From Myrica gale (Eukaryota; Streptophyta; Magnoliopsida; Fagales; Myricaceae), in contig OZ005611.1 of assembly GCA_963930655.1 (NCBI GenBank), forward strand, positions 9,245,501 through 9,309,500: 64,000 nucleotides of DNA. Reading direction: 5' to 3'. Below the pieces are notes generated by a model. That model saw only the letters and a program-made list of their open reading frames with translations, had not been told where the DNA came from and did no database searches. The first letter of the stretch is position 1, and each line of letters opens with the position of its first letter. The translations under genes were made by a program, and so were the position numbers. Below, one piece after another: positions 23,425-36,462 of the stretch.

Positions 23425-24507
23425 AAGGATGAAGTAGATGCTTAGATAGCATGTTGAAATCAAGCGTGATAACGATGATTTGTTAATAAGGATGATGAAT
23501 TGAAGAAAAAGCAAGCAGGACATTGGTAAGGATGTGTACTACGCCTTCGCTTTCCCCCCACACTACTTTTGAATGCATGGATGGAAGATAGAGAGATGAT
23601 CGACTCCTGTTGGAGTCAAAATTACATTTGACTTTTTGAGCAAGGACAAGTACCTTTTTGCGCCTACACAGCAAGAAGTATGCAAAGATTTTGTGAATTT
23701 ACTGAGTCTGCTGAGGAGTCATTTGCTTAGATGGGTCTTCCCTCTGTATACATGGCAGCACCAGTAATTCTTCTGGAGAGGTAAACATTTGCGTTGGCCG
23801 AAATGGTAGTTCAGTTTCTCAGTGCTTGGAGTTGTACATGTCCTGCTGAATGAAATTTCTTCCAAACTGCAATTCCATGTCCAAGCTTGACCCTTGGTGC
23901 TTCTGTTGTCTTTCGATTCATCTCCAAGGGTCAAATAGCATTTTATCAGTTGTCTGATGTCATTGAACCTCGGCCAGCAATATAGGAAAGTAAAACTCTC
24001 ATGTGAGCTGAGGGTTACAGAAGAACTAGAGTCTAGACGTACAGAATTTCCTTGTAAGTTGTAAACCTTCCCCCAAAAAAACAAAAGAACAGAACAAAAC
24101 GCGCAGCTTGAAGACAACAGAGAAAAAACAATAGAAAGTCCAGAAAGCACCCGTGATTGCTCTGAAAACCTCATACCAACCGGAAGAGAATTATATAAAA
24201 AAGTGATTCATCATAAACGGCAGTATTTTCACGAGCCTGCAATTTATCCCCCAATGACGTGTCAATCAAACAGAGTCTTCATGAATCCGACTTTTTTCAG
24301 TTTTTCTTCACCCAAAACGCACGCTGAACAGAAACAATACGTGATATTTTAAAGATGCACAGCCTTGGGCTACAACATCGTATTTTTGTCCTTACGTACT
24401 TTTTTTTTTAAGGACAAAACAGTACGATAGCGATCACCTGCTCCGTCCTGCCGGCACATAAAAATAGCTTTTTACATCTCACCCTCTTGTTCGAATCTCA
24501 GCCAGCC
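23425..24507. other. 3' flank of CDCA7-like gene and upstream of dioxygenase A
   Basis: No gene recognised. The left part is probably 3' UTR. The leader of dioxygenase A includes a CATAAAAATAGC element near 24458-24469 that could act as a TATA box about 50 bp before its ATG. Confidence 0.4.
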
Positions 24508-26015
24508 ATGGGAAAGATAGACCCAGCGTTCGTCCAAGCCATCGAACACAGGCCCAAGCTCCAACCGATCGAGATGGCTGACGAAATCCCTGTGATCGAC
24601 CTCTCCAATGTTCTCAGCCTTCCTCAAGAAGCCGCCCAGCAAGTCATTGCCGACATCGGCAGTGCATGCGAGACCTGGGGATTCTTCCAAGTTGTCAACC
24701 ATGGGGTCCCAGCGGAGCTACGTAGAAAAGTCGAGGGCGAGGCTAAGAAATTCTTTGAAGGGTCGTTGGAAGAGAAGAGGAAGGTGAAACGGGACGAGGC
24801 GAACGCCATGGGATTCCATGAAAGTGAGCACACCAAAAACGTTAGAGATTGGAAGGAGGTTTTTGATTTTTTGGTCCATGATCCAACGCATATACCGGCC
24901 TCGCATGAACCTGACGACAAGGAATTAAGGATTCTGAGAAATCAGTGGCCCCAGTTTCCGGCCGACTTCAGGTAATTTAAGTCGGTTTCACATATTACAC
25001 TCCGGATTAATTAATTTCTACGCATTAGACCATACATGATAAGGGATCTTCTTTTCGGCGTCGGATTGGATTTGTAATTTTATCAGCCAGAATTCGCTAA
25101 AATCCTGTCTTTATATTTATTTATTTTCCGAGCCTCTAAATTTTTGTCATGTAAGTGATGAAATCGTGTCTTCTGCGCTTCTTAATTAGCTGGATCTAAA
25201 TTACTTGATTTTCTAGGGAAGCATGCGAGGTGTATGCAAAAGAAGTGGAAAAACTAGCTTACAAGCTATTGGAACTTATTTCCCAGAGCTTAGGCTTACC
25301 AGCTAATCGTCTGAATGGTTACTTCAAAGACCAGACCAGCTTTCTCCGGCTCAACCACTATCCACCATGCTCTATAAATATGGAACTTATATAATATTGT
25401 TATAAATAGGTGATATTTTGTTTGATTGTTCGATCTACCATTGAGAAATCGTATTTGGGCAACAATTCTCCCCTGAATGACGGATGACGGATGGAGATTT
25501 ATAGGGGGTGATAGCTCAGGACCCAAGCTACTTTCATGTGATTTGTTGACTAGTAGGTCGACCTAAGTTGGACCCTTATGGGGGATGTTCTCTTGATTGT
25601 TATTAGGTCTCCGTTTGGGTTCCCGTAGAGAATGATCATACCCCTGCTACCACTCCCTCTCTTTTAGTGCAAATTCATTACAGTTTAACCTTGTTACCCT
25701 TACTGTTGGAGTTGTATATATTAACAGTGAGAGGATGGCAATATGTTTGCACAGGTTTGGAGCAATGAAAAGTACGAGAGTGTAGAGCACAGGGTAGTGG
25801 TGAATTCTATAAGGGAAAGGTTTTCTATCCCGTTCTTCTTCAGCCCAGCCGCCTCTACTATGGTGAAGCCTCTAGAGGAGCTGGTAAATGAGCAGCACCC
25901 TGCCAAATACCGGGAATACAACTGGGGAAAGTTTCTCGCCACTAGAAACCGCAGTGATTTTAAGAAGCGTGATGTTGAAAACATCCAAATTTATCATTTT
26001 AGAGTATCAGAATAA
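24508..26015 (+). pseudogene. 2-oxoglutarate/Fe(II) dioxygenase A (DOXC class), catalytic centre missing
   Basis: Exon 1 (24508-24971) encodes MGKIDPAFVQAIEHRPK, IPVIDLSNV and WGFFQVVNHGVP, the N-terminal DIOX_N domain of plant DOXC enzymes, closest in my memory to Arabidopsis At3g19000/At3g19010. Exon 2 resumes at 25217 (EACEVYAKEVEKLAYKLLEL) and reads to SFLRLNHYPPCS near 25371. The rest of exon 2, which should carry the HxD iron ligands and the LAQDDVGGLEV strand, is absent and replaced by unrelated AT-rich DNA. Exon 3 (25755-26015) is intact with EHRVVV (distal His) and RERFSIPFF (2OG-binding Arg-x-Ser). With two of three iron ligands gone the gene is dead, although its other exons look undamaged, implying a single deletion or replacement. 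Confidence 0.85.
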
Positions 26016-27022
26016 TCTGTGGTAGTTTGAAGTATATGTATCTATCAGTAGGAATAAGTTCTTCCAGCTTCTGGCAATTGATCACATGTTAATAAAGACA
26101 GAGGCTTTTGAAACGTTGCCCAAGAAATTCATTTATCATATTCTTGTGTTTTCTTTCCCTTTTCTGCATTTTCTGTTTCGATTGGAAGAAGAATCTTGAA
26201 GTGGAGGCTCCATTTCAAACTGGGCTTCTACTTCAAGAAAGCTTTTTTTTCTGGCGCAAGATCAACTGATCAAGCAAACGGTTTCCGCACATTCCCTCTT
26301 CGACCCACTGATTTCTTCGTTTTATGGTAGAATTTCTGGAGTCCCACTTGGATGGCTGGAGTGACAATATAGCAAGCCTCAAATACAAAGTAGGATATGC
26401 AACGGCGCCAAACTTGGTCACAGATTTGGACGGATCGAAAGGGTCGGGAAAAAAAGGGACTGTAGGACCCATTCTTTTGAGGTCGCAAACGGTTGATTGC
26501 AATTGCACGCCACAAACCTTGTGGACTATTAGTCCAAAAATTGGAAATATAATTATTTTTTCTACATTTAAAATATAAACTCCTAATCTTTGCCCTATGC
26601 TATCACACTTCAAGTTGTCCAAGTAACTAGCTTAGAGGGGGGGGAAAAAGCTTGGCAAAAACATTGTCCACGTCTCAAACAACTTAGCCGCGCAACTGCA
26701 AACGTCACACAGCCTCATTATGGAGAGCAGAAAACTGCAAAATACCCGAAACCCCTCCAAGTTAAGTGTACATTAACTAAGCTTTTTGCTAAAAAAAACA
26801 AAAAAGGATTACCTAGAAACCACTAAAGCTTTTTGCTTACAACAAAAAAGCAAAAAAGGATCACCTAAAATCCATCTCCTCGTACCAACACCAAAACCCG
26901 TCCAAGTTCAATGTACGTACATTAAACTCAATCTCATTTCGTTAAAACCTATCATTTTCCAGCACAAGTTTCTCTGAAAAAAAGGAAGAAAGACATCGCT
27001 CTGCACCGAAAGATCACCAACC
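26016..27022. other. Interval between the two dioxygenase genes
   Basis: 3' flank of dioxygenase A with AATAAA near 26091. Nothing else is recognised; the right end is leader sequence of dioxygenase B. Confidence 0.4.
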
Positions 27023-27761
27023 ATGGGAGTGGTTGATCCAGCTTTCATCCAAGAGCCTGAACATAGGCCCAGGATCTCCTTCACCGAAGCCGAAGGCGTC
27101 CCATTGGTCGATCTTTCTCCTGTACACTCCACCGACAATGTTTCTGCCCTGGAGGGCCTTGTCGGAGAGATGGGTGATGCATGCAAGCAGTGGGGGTTCT
27201 TCCAGGTGATCAACCACGGGGTGCCTTTGGAGATGCGCCAGAAGGTTGAGGCTGCGTCGAGGGAGTTCTTTTCGCAGAGTTTGGAGGATAAGCGGAAGGT
27301 CAGGAGGAATGACCAAGCGGTGTTGGGTTACTATGACACAGCATACGAAGAACGTGAGGGACTGGAAGGAAGTGTTTGATTTTACAATTGAGGAACCCAC
27401 GATAATCCCGGCTTCGCATGAGCCCGAGTTCCCGCCTGAGTTAAGGTAATTTAATACGACGTAGATTTTCAGGAGATCTTCTCAATTACTAAAGAATGGA
27501 AATTTCGTGTCTTAAATTAGCAAATATTACTTTGATTTAGATTATAATATGAGTATAATTTGTTCAATTACGTCATGAATAAGTACGTCTTCCAGTTAGC
27601 ATTCCGTATGCTTAGCGGAGATTGAGATTCCTTCGTGTAAAGTCTCATTTACGAGATTCATATATGTGTGTGTGATCTGACTGGACTCCCTCGCCTACTG
27701 ACCAGGGTGGTATGCCAAGAATATGCTCAAGAGATGGTAAAACTAGCTTACAAGTTGATGG

Positions 27762-28111
27762 TCTCAAAGAACTAACCACCTCTCCAGCTCATCAGTGCAG
27801 GACCACCACAACACTGATTCACGGACAGCTCTTGTATGCCAGAGTACCAACACCTGCCTTCCTCCCACCTTGCGATGCCACAGATCACAGGACTTGTCGA
27901 GTGGTCTCAAACCTCCTTCTCTATAGCTCTGCTTAGCACTAGTCTCCACAGACCATTTACACTCTGCCATTTGTATAGTTTTATTTCTTTTTGATTATTC
28001 TTTCTTTTATGTTTTTCTGCCTCTTGGTGGTATAAGTATTCTACCGGCTCTTTGTGGCTAACTAATGAGATTTGGAGTTTTCCTCTCTGTCGTCTTCCTC
28101 ATCTTCTAACA
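27762..28111 (+). repeat. 5' LTR of copia element C
   Basis: Starts TCTCAAAGAAC and ends CTTCTAACA. A terminal TC instead of TG is present in both LTRs. A TATA-like GGTGGTATAAGTATTC lies in its second half. Confidence 0.88.
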
Positions 28112-31100
28112 TGGTATCAGAGGATTGAACCTTCTCCTGCAACTTTTGTCTGTTAGCCTTTCTGAAATTTGTTATCATCTCAACCTATCACATCCTTTTA
28201 TTCTTTCCTTTTAGTTCTAAAATATGTCTACTGAAGGGACCGAATCAGCAAACATATCCTCATCTGTTTCTTTACTTTTTACTCCTACTGAGGACCCTAA
28301 CAGTCCTTATTTTTTTCATCACAGTGACAATGCTAACACTGTGGTCATTACCCCTCCTTTGACTGGACCAAATTATCTCACCTGGAATCGTTCATTCACT
28401 CTTGCTATCTCAATCAAGAACAAACTGGGTTTTCTTGACGGTTCGGTTGTGACCCCAAGTCAATCTGATTCCCTCTTCTCCTCATGGTTACGTTGTAACA
28501 ATCTCATTCTCTCATGGATTTTAAATTCCGTATCTAAGGATATTGCTTCCAATGTGCTCTACATCAACTCTGCCAAGCAAGTTTGGGATAAGCTCAAGAC
28601 ACGATTCTCTCAACCAGATGATGCTCGAATCTACCATCTACACCATCAACTCAACTCCATTGTTCAGAATAGCCTGTCTGTAAGTGATTATTTTACTCAA
28701 CTTACTGGCATTTGGGAAGAACTTCGAAACTATCGACCTCTCCCATGTTGTACTTGTGGTCATTGCTCTTGTGATGCCTTGAAATCTGTTGGAGATGCAT
28801 AACAAAAGGACTATGTTTTTAAATTTCTGATGGGTCTGAATGAATCTTTTGCTGGAGTGAGAGGTCAGATTATTCTAATGAGTCCACTGCCCTCGTTAGA
28901 CAAGGTCTTTTCCTTGGTATTGCAAGAGGAAAGTCAGAGGGAGGCTCGAGTATTAGTCATGCCCACAGCAGAACTCTCTGCTCTTGCTGCCTACCACAAT
29001 CCTTTTAAGAAAAATGGACGATTAGATATGACTTGTGGTCATTGTGGGAAGGCAGGGCATAGCAAAGAGAAGTGTTACAGATTGATAGGTTTCCCTCCTA
29101 ACTTCAAATTCACTAAGACTAAGACTCATTTTGGTTCTGATGGTAATCACTCAGTTCATCAAGTGGCTTCACTGATTGAAGAGAAAAAGGAACCAGATGT
29201 AGCACAATTTCCATTTACTCGGACACAAGTTCAGCAACTTATTGCTCTTGCCAGTGCTCAGAATCTGCAGCTTGAGGTTCCTACCACCACAGCTTCTCCT
29301 CCCAATCCAAACTCTCCTAAGCCTCCACTCTCCAGCTCTAACATGGCAGGTACTGATATATGTCTTTCTACCATTAGTGTTCCCAATAATTCTTCTGGTT
29401 CCTTTGTTAATCACTCATCCTTCAATCACTCTTCCACTCCTTGGATAATCGACACTGGAGCCACCGATCACATGGTGTGCTCCACATCTTTTCTCACCTC
29501 TGTCACTTGTTGCACAGAGGCTTTTGTCCAACTTCCCAATGGTTCTAAGGTGCGGTTCACACACATTGGTACAGTTCACCTTTCTGAATCCTTAGTGTTG
29601 ACAGATGTGCTTTGTGTTCCATCCTTCAATTCAATTTAATTTCTGTTAGCAAACTCACCTTACAATTAAACACTTGTCTCATTTTCTTAGCCAATCACTG
29701 TTTCATTCAGGTCCTCTCTTCATGGACAACGATTGGACTTGCTAGAGCCCATGATGGCCTATATTACCTGCTGCCCAACACCACCAGCCGAAAGATCATC
29801 TCCTCCTTTCTTCCTTCCAGTTGCAATCAAGCCACCACAGCTGCTGTGGATGGAACTTTTGAGTTTTGGCACTCTAGATTAGGACATCCCTCTATACAAA
29901 GAATGTATTTACTTCATTCTAATTTTCCCAATGTACAAATCAACACTCACTTACATTGTAAGGTTTGTCATTTGGCTAAACAGAAGAGGCTGTCTTTCCC
30001 TTTAAGTGTTAGCTCTACCTCTTCTTCTTTTGATTTAATTCATGGAGATATATGGGGACCTTACTCACAACCTACCACTCAAGGGTTTCATTATTTTCTT
30101 ACTCTTGTTGATGACCACACTCGGGTGACTTGGGTTTATCTCATGAAGTTTAAATTTGAAACCAGATCCCTCTTGCAATCATTTTTTCAGATGATTCACA
30201 CTCAGTTCAACACAACCATTAAGCACATTAGAACCGATAATGTTGTTGAATTTCACCTACCAGAATTCTATCAAGCTCATGGGACATTACATCAAAAATC
30301 TTGTGTTGCCACTCCCCAACAAAATGGGGTGGTTGAAAGAAAACATCAGCACCTCCTAAATGTTGCCCGAGCCCTTCTCTTTCAAGCCTCCATGCCTCTC
30401 AAATTTTGGGGTGATGTCATCCTCTGCAGCATATTTAATCAATAGAACACCCACACCGATTCTCAAAAACAGATCCCCTTATGAGTGCCTCTTCTCTTCT
30501 CCTCCTTCCTATGGTCATCTACGTGCCTTTGGCTGCCTCTGCTATGCTTCCACCTTGAAGCACAACAGACACAAATTTCAATCCCGGGCTACTAGATGTT
30601 TATTCATAGGGTACCCTTTTGGAGTTAAGGGTTATAAACTATATGATCTAGAGAATCACTCCACCTTCATTTCCAGAGATGTTCTTTTTCATGAGTCCAT
30701 TTTTCCTTTTCAACACACTCAATTATCCCATGACCACCATTTTCAATCCTCATCTGATTTAGTTCTTCCTCCAGCTCTTCCCGACATTGATGTCCCCTCC
30801 TTTCCCTCTTCCTCTCCTTCCACCACTTCACCTCCTCATGATGACCTCACAAGTCCTTCTTCAGACTCAGTCCCTTCATCTGCCTCTCCTGCCCCTTCCA
30901 CAGCATCTCCTCTTGCACCAGATTCAGCTGTCATTCCTCTTAGGCGTTCCAGTCGCGATCGTCATCCTCCTAGCTATTTAGACCAATACCATTGTCACTT
31001 AACTGGTGATTTCCACCCACCTATCTCCAGCCTCCAGTTCACTGCACACCCTTTATCCAAGCACCTCTCCTATGCCCATCTATCACCTTCCCACAGAACT

Positions 31101-32667
31101 TATTCCATTTCACTTTCACTCACCAAAGAACCTGAAACTTATACTCAAGATGTTGCTGCTGCCCACTGGAGAGATGCTATGAGAGTCGAGCTTGATGTTT
31201 TAGAGAGAAACCAGACTTAGACTATCACTTCTCTTCCACCCGGAAAAACTGCCATAGGCTGCAAATTTGTATACAAGGTTAAACTGAACTCTGATGGGAG
31301 CATTGCAAGATACAAGGCCCGACTAGTTGCTAAAGGGTGCACCCAAAAAGAAGGATTTGATTACCAAGAAACTTTCAGCCCCGTAGCAAAACTCACTACT
31401 CTTAGAACCTTCTTTGCTTTGGCTGCAGCTAACCATTGGTACTTATCTCAGCTAGATATTCAAAATGCTTTCTTAAATGGTGATTTAGATGAAGAGCTCT
31501 ACATGGCCTTGCCACCCGGATCTCAACTTAAGGGGGAGAAACTGGTCTGCCGATTACACAAATCAATTTATGGTCTGAAGCAAGCTTCCAGACAATGGAA
31601 TTCTAAATTCACTTCTTCCCTTACAGCCATTGGCTTCCAACAGTCTAGATCAGATTACTCTCTTTTCACCAAGCACACTGCGACAGGTTTTCTAGCTCTC
31701 TTAGTCTATGTGGATGACATCTTAATTGGCAGTGATGATCTCAACTTTATCTCAGATTTAAAATGCTACTTGAACACTCAGTCTAAACTCAAAGACTTGG
31801 GGCAACCGAAATATTTCTTAGGGCTTGAAGTGGCTCGATCAACCACTGGTTACCCTTTGTCAAAGAAAATATGCATTGGACATCCTTGAACTCTCTGGTC
31901 TTCTCGGTTCCAAGGTAGCTTGTACTCCTATTGAGCTCAATCATAAGCTTTCTCATTCCACAGGTCAACCTCTTTCTGATGCTACCACATATAGACGACT
32001 GATTGGCAAGCTTATTTACCTTACTCATACCAGACCCGATATCACTTACTCTGTCCACATCCTCAATCAGTTTATGGATAAACCTTCAGATATTCATTTA
32101 CAAGCAGCTTTTCGAGTGGTCAGATACCTCAAGGGGACTCTCGGGCAGGGTATTTTTCTCTCTTCTACCTCCTCCATGCAACTCAAGGCCTATACTGATT
32201 CGGATTGGGCAGCTTGCCCAGACACTAGGAAATCTGTGACAGGGTATTGTGTTTTTCTTGGGGACTCATTACTCAGCTGGAAATCTAAGAAACAAGCTAT
32301 CGTTTCAAGATCTTCTGGTTAGGCAGAATACAGAGCCCTTGCTTCGACCAGTTGTGAGATCATATGGCTCCTCTCCTTGTTACAAGATTTTCATGTTCCA
32401 CATGCTCACCCTGCTCTTCTTTACTGTGATAATCAAGCAGCCATCCACCTTACCAAAAATCCCATCTTCCATGAGAGAACAAAACATATAGAACTTGATT
32501 TTCATTTTGTGCGAGAAAAGATACTTGCTAGAATTATTCTACCTGTTCATGTTGCCTCTAAGTTTCAATTAGCTGACATTTTCACCAAGGCTTCACCCAC
32601 TGCTACATTCCTTTTCTTATCATCCAAGATGGGTCTTCTGAACATCTACGCCCATCTTGAGGGGGAG

Positions 32668-33017
32668 TCTCAAAGAACTAACCACCTCTCCAGCTCATCA
32701 GTGCAGGACCACCACAACACTGATTCACCGATAGCTCTTGTCTGCCAGAGCACCAACACCTGCCTTCCTCCCACCTTGCGATGCCACAGAGCACAGGACT
32801 TGTCGAGTGGTCCCAAACCTCCTTCTCTATAGCTCTGCTTAGCACTAGTCTCTACAGACCATTTACACTCTGCCATTTGTATAATTTTATTTCTTTTTTA
32901 TTATTCTTTCTTTTATGTTTTTCTGCCTCTTGGTGGTATAAGTATTCTACCGGCTCTTTGTGGCTAACTAATGAGATTTGGAGTTTTCCTCTCTGTCGTC
33001 TTCCTCATCTTCTAACA
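32668..33017 (+). repeat. 3' LTR of copia element C
   Basis: Same length and same termini as the 5' copy; nine single-base differences counted by eye. Followed directly by GATGG and the continuation of the dioxygenase exon. Confidence 0.88.
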
Positions 33018-34099
33018 GATGGAACTTGTCGCTCTGAGCCTAGGCTTGCCAACAAATAGGTTCAGTGGCTTCTTCAAAGACCAAACCAGCTTTATCCGAC
33101 TCAATCACTATCCACCTTGCCCTGCTCCTCACTTGACGCTCGGTGTTGGTCGACACAAGGGTGGCGGTGCTTTAACCGTCCTTGCTCAAGATGATGTTGG
33201 AGGGTTGGAAGTGCAGAGGAAAGCCGATGGAGAGTGGATTTGGGTCAAACCCACCCCTGATGCTTATATCATCAACGTTGGTGACATTATTCAGGTACCA
33301 TTTTCAAATCTACTAATTAACTTTGCAAAGTACAAATCAAAATGACACAGATTTTGTTAATGGCCAAGTAAGTACTGTCAATAACTTAAAACTAATTGCA
33401 AGACTGACTGAAAAAACCCCGACGAACCATTACAAGCAAAGTCCTTACTGTCAAGAGCTAATTTCAGGTTTGGAGCAATGACAAGTATGAGAACGTAGAG
33501 CACAGGGTGATGGTGAACCCAGAGAGGGAAAGGTTCTCCATACCATTTTTCTTCAACCCTGCACACTACACCATGGTTGAGCCCTTGGAGGAGCTGGCTA
33601 GTGAGCAGAACCCTGCTAAAGACAGGGCATATAGCTGGGGAAAGTATATAACTAACAGAAAGCGCAGTAATTTCCAGAAACTCAATGTTGAAAACCTCCA
33701 AATTTATCATTTCAGGATATCAAAATAAGCTGGTTGGAGGTTGTACTATCTACTGCCTAGTAATAATGTTCAGCTTCTTGCGAGTATTATGTTGTACGTA
33801 GGAATAAAGACTTGGGAAGCGCTTGGTGTTTCATCCCTATGAGTACTGTAAATACCAATAATTGAATATGCTTCAAAGAATTTGCCTTATATTGCAGAAA
33901 CCATTTGTGCAACCCTTTATGAGATGATACTGTATGAAGGCCAATAGCAGGGCACAGAAGTTATTCTGGAAGTTTTTGCATCTGCATGTCGGGCAAGCTT
34001 GTTGCACCATGTTAGCGCTAGTGTCTTCTCCAACCTGTGCCAGTCCATTCCAAGGCCCCAAGACTTGTATAATGGATCTCACCATGTATTTAAGGTTGA

Positions 34100-35188
34100 A
34101 CAAATTGTTTTAGACCCGTAACCGACCCTAATGAACCTAGAGGGTGAATAGGTTCTAAAACATTTCTGCACAAACTCAAAGATTAAACAGAGAGAAGTAA
34201 AACAACATTCAACCCAAAAAGCCAATCTAATGTATATATATATCAATATATCAAATAATAAAATAATATATCACTAAAGATTCTAGATGTTCCCAAATAT
34301 CTGATTTTGAAAAGAGAAGAAAATTGAGAGATAGAGTATGAAGACTGACGTATAAATTTAGACTTAAATAAGAGTCTTGATATTAATTTACTGTTACACA
34401 TAAAGTAGCCGTTTTTACCGCTTAAAAATTACACAGACACTTTCATTTTATTCACAGATACTCTTCCTGTAAACTGAGATAACAAAAGTTCTATGCATAG
34501 ACCATTCTAATGTTAGGCGGCTACCTTTTCGTAAAACAAGACACCATTCTAAAACAAAAGTTCTCAGCACATAGGTGCTTCAGCCTTCAAGACGTCACAT
34601 CATGTTCAGAGAGTCACCCCTGATGTTCAACCTTCAAGACGTCCCTGCACTTCAGCCTTCAAGACCCCACTTTCTATACTTTTAGACTTTAGTTTATGAA
34701 CACACTCTTTTCAAGTCCACACTCACGTTTTTTAGAGTAGCGTCTGACATTTGTTTCTAGCCTTAAGGCTTTTTATTTTTCTTTTTCACCGTGTTTAACA
34801 GTTTAAGATCTTTTCATTTTCATTTTTTATTTTTCTTTTATCTCTAACTTAATGGGGTCTATGCTCAAGGTGGGGCCTTAGGCAACTGCCTAAGTTGCCT
34901 TACCCTTGAGTCGGCCCTGAATCAACACAATTAAATATAAGAAATATAATCTTATTCAGATATACATTTTGCCTTCAATCTTTCCTCATAAAAATATTCA
35001 GCTCACCAAGGTTGAAAATCTATAACACTCAACACAAGAAAGATTAGATAACAAAAAGATAGATAGCTAACAATAGAGGAAACAATCACAATCTTAACAC
35101 CGATATTGATGACGAAGAGAAAACTCTCTTGAAGAACTGTTCAAGCGAGAAAAACTCTTCAGAACTTAATCCAGAAAATCGAATATAT
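34100..35188. mobile_element. Unclassified repeat, possibly an inverted Sirevirus-like LTR fragment plus a hAT-type end
   Basis: Starts near 34132 with TGAACCTAGAGGGTGAATAG, the reverse of the AATTCACCCC-type LTR end seen at 5024. The middle has spaced copies of CAGCCTTCAAGACGTC (about 34580-34665). A sub-block near 34855-34918 (GGGGCCTTAGGCAACTGCC ... GAGTCGGCCCTG) resembles one end of a Tip100-like hAT element. Borders are unclear and no target duplication was found. Confidence 0.35.
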
Positions 35189-36462
35189 TGTTAGCTTTTG
35201 TTCACAATTGATATTTTGATGATTTCAGTAAATGAATTAAACTTACAAAATTGACATCTTCAAAGACAAAGACATTTTTATCAAAGAGCCAAAGACTAGA
35301 AAATTGAAGATCATGAAGATGCAAGGCGCTCAAAAGTGAAAATTCAAAATCATAGGGTATATAACCTTATAACTTTTAGTTTCACTTTTGACAAGGATTT
35401 GAATCACACACTTGCGTGTCTTTTAAACCGTGCATAAATTTCTCATCACAGTTTGACAATCAAAATACGATTTAAATGTTTTCAAATCATCCTTATATAA
35501 ACTCTCAAGCCTTGGTTATACTTTTGGGAAGTTGGTATTTGAAATTGGGATTTCAAAAATGTCAAAAAACGGGCTTTTTAATTTCAGCGTATTGTCCTCT
35601 ACATGAAGCGGTCTATCAAGCGGTCAACCGTTATATGAAACGAATTGTCTGCTACATGAAGCGAATGACGGGGCGCTAGGACAAAAAATTGACAGCGTTC
35701 AAATTTTATGACCGTTGGCAACAACTATTTGAAGCGGTCGACTGGTACAAAGGTAAAATTGTCATATCGACCCCCAATGGTTAGAAACAACTAGTTTTCT
35801 AATGTGATATATATAAAGACCTTCCTAATGTCTAAAAACGAGGAGAACGATCACATATCATTTCTATAGCTTAAGAAATATCTTAAACCTTCTTATTTCA
35901 TATTTCTCATATAATTCACACAAATTACACTTTCTTATCATTGTCATTGTGTGAAACAAATAGATAGAGCTTTCATTTTCGTATCCACTCTTTGAGAGAG
36001 TTTAATTCTTGTATCTCCCTATTCAAGAGAAGTGATTCATTTAGTTAGGTTGTTCGTTAAAGAAGAAGCTTAGAGAGAGTATATCTCAAGCTTGGTTAGG
36101 TTGTGAGTGGTGCGCCCGAAAAACCACTTGGGTTATGAGTGTTGAGCCTGAGAAAGCACTTGTAAAGTTCTCTATCACCCAGAAACTAGAGTGTACACTA
36201 TTTGAATGATAGTGGAAAAACCTCAAGGCTCGGTAAAGGAGCTTGAGAGGTGGATGTAGGCGGATTTGCCGAACCACTTAAAAATTTTGTGTTTTGCTTC
36301 TCTAACCCTACTATTTGTATTTAGCACTTATTTACTTGTTGCATTAATATACTTGTGTTAAACTTGTTTTTACTTTGCAAACACGATTTTGGGGATTAAA
36401 AGCGAAAAAATTTGAACTCAATTTACCCCCTTCTTAGATTGTCTTAATCCTAGGAACTTACA
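35189..36462 (+). mobile_element. Sirevirus-like LTR, second copy, opposite orientation to 5024-6277
   Basis: Begins TGTTAGCTTTTG, shows spaced degenerate repeats (CATGAAGCGGTC, AAGCGGTCGAC) near 35600-35745, then a GGATGTAGGCGGATTTGCCG block, and finishes CAATTTACCCCCTTCTTAG plus about 26 bp to a terminal CA. Length about 1274 bp and layout match the reverse complement of 5024-6277 (1254 bp). No internal region follows and flanking 5-mers (TATAT, ATCAA) do not match, so it may be half of a rearranged pair. Family placement is inferred. Confidence 0.5.

Larger units (their letters stand above)
27762..33017 (+). mobile_element. Ty1/copia LTR retrotransposon C inside dioxygenase B
   Basis: Two 350-bp LTRs (27762-28111 and 32668-33017) differ at about 9 positions by eye (about 2.6%). 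The 5-bp target duplication is GATGG (27757-27761 and 33018-33022), within exon 2 of dioxygenase B. The primer site TGGTATCAGAGG abuts the 5' LTR, and the purine tract TTGAGGGGGAG abuts the 3' LTR. Parts are gag (about 28.2-29.0 kb), zinc knuckle (CGHCGKAGHSKEKC), protease (DTGATDHM), integrase (about 29.9-30.7 kb), reverse transcriptase (about 31.2-31.9 kb) and RNase H (about 32.1-32.6 kb). It is structurally complete but broken, with about five coding interruptions. Age is roughly 1 Myr at 1.3e-8 substitutions/site/year, and several-fold older at slow woody-plant rates. Confidence 0.93.
27023..33728 (+). pseudogene. 2-oxoglutarate/Fe(II) dioxygenase B, split by a copia element
   Basis: Tandem paralogue of dioxygenase A. 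Exon 1 is 27023-27445 (MGVVDPAFIQEPEHRP...WGFFQVINHGVP). A 2-base loss after YYDT puts HTKNVRDWKEVFDF in another frame. Exon 2 starts at 27706 (VVCQEYAQEMVKLAYKLM) and is interrupted at 27761 by copia element C. It resumes at 33023 (ELVALSLGLP) and ends at 33294. Exon 3 is 33468-33728 (VWSNDKYENVEHRVMV...RERFSIPFFF). The iron-binding HKD motif reads HKG, so the Asp ligand is lost too. There are therefore three independent lesions. The rest is well conserved, including the region missing from copy A, so A and B decayed separately after duplication. Confidence 0.88.

Noticed and set aside
23719-24174. 151-codon minus-strand frame downstream of the CDCA7-like gene
   Set aside because: Its composition is unlike a conserved protein, it overlaps the probable 3' UTR of the plus-strand gene, and no splice or promoter signals support it.
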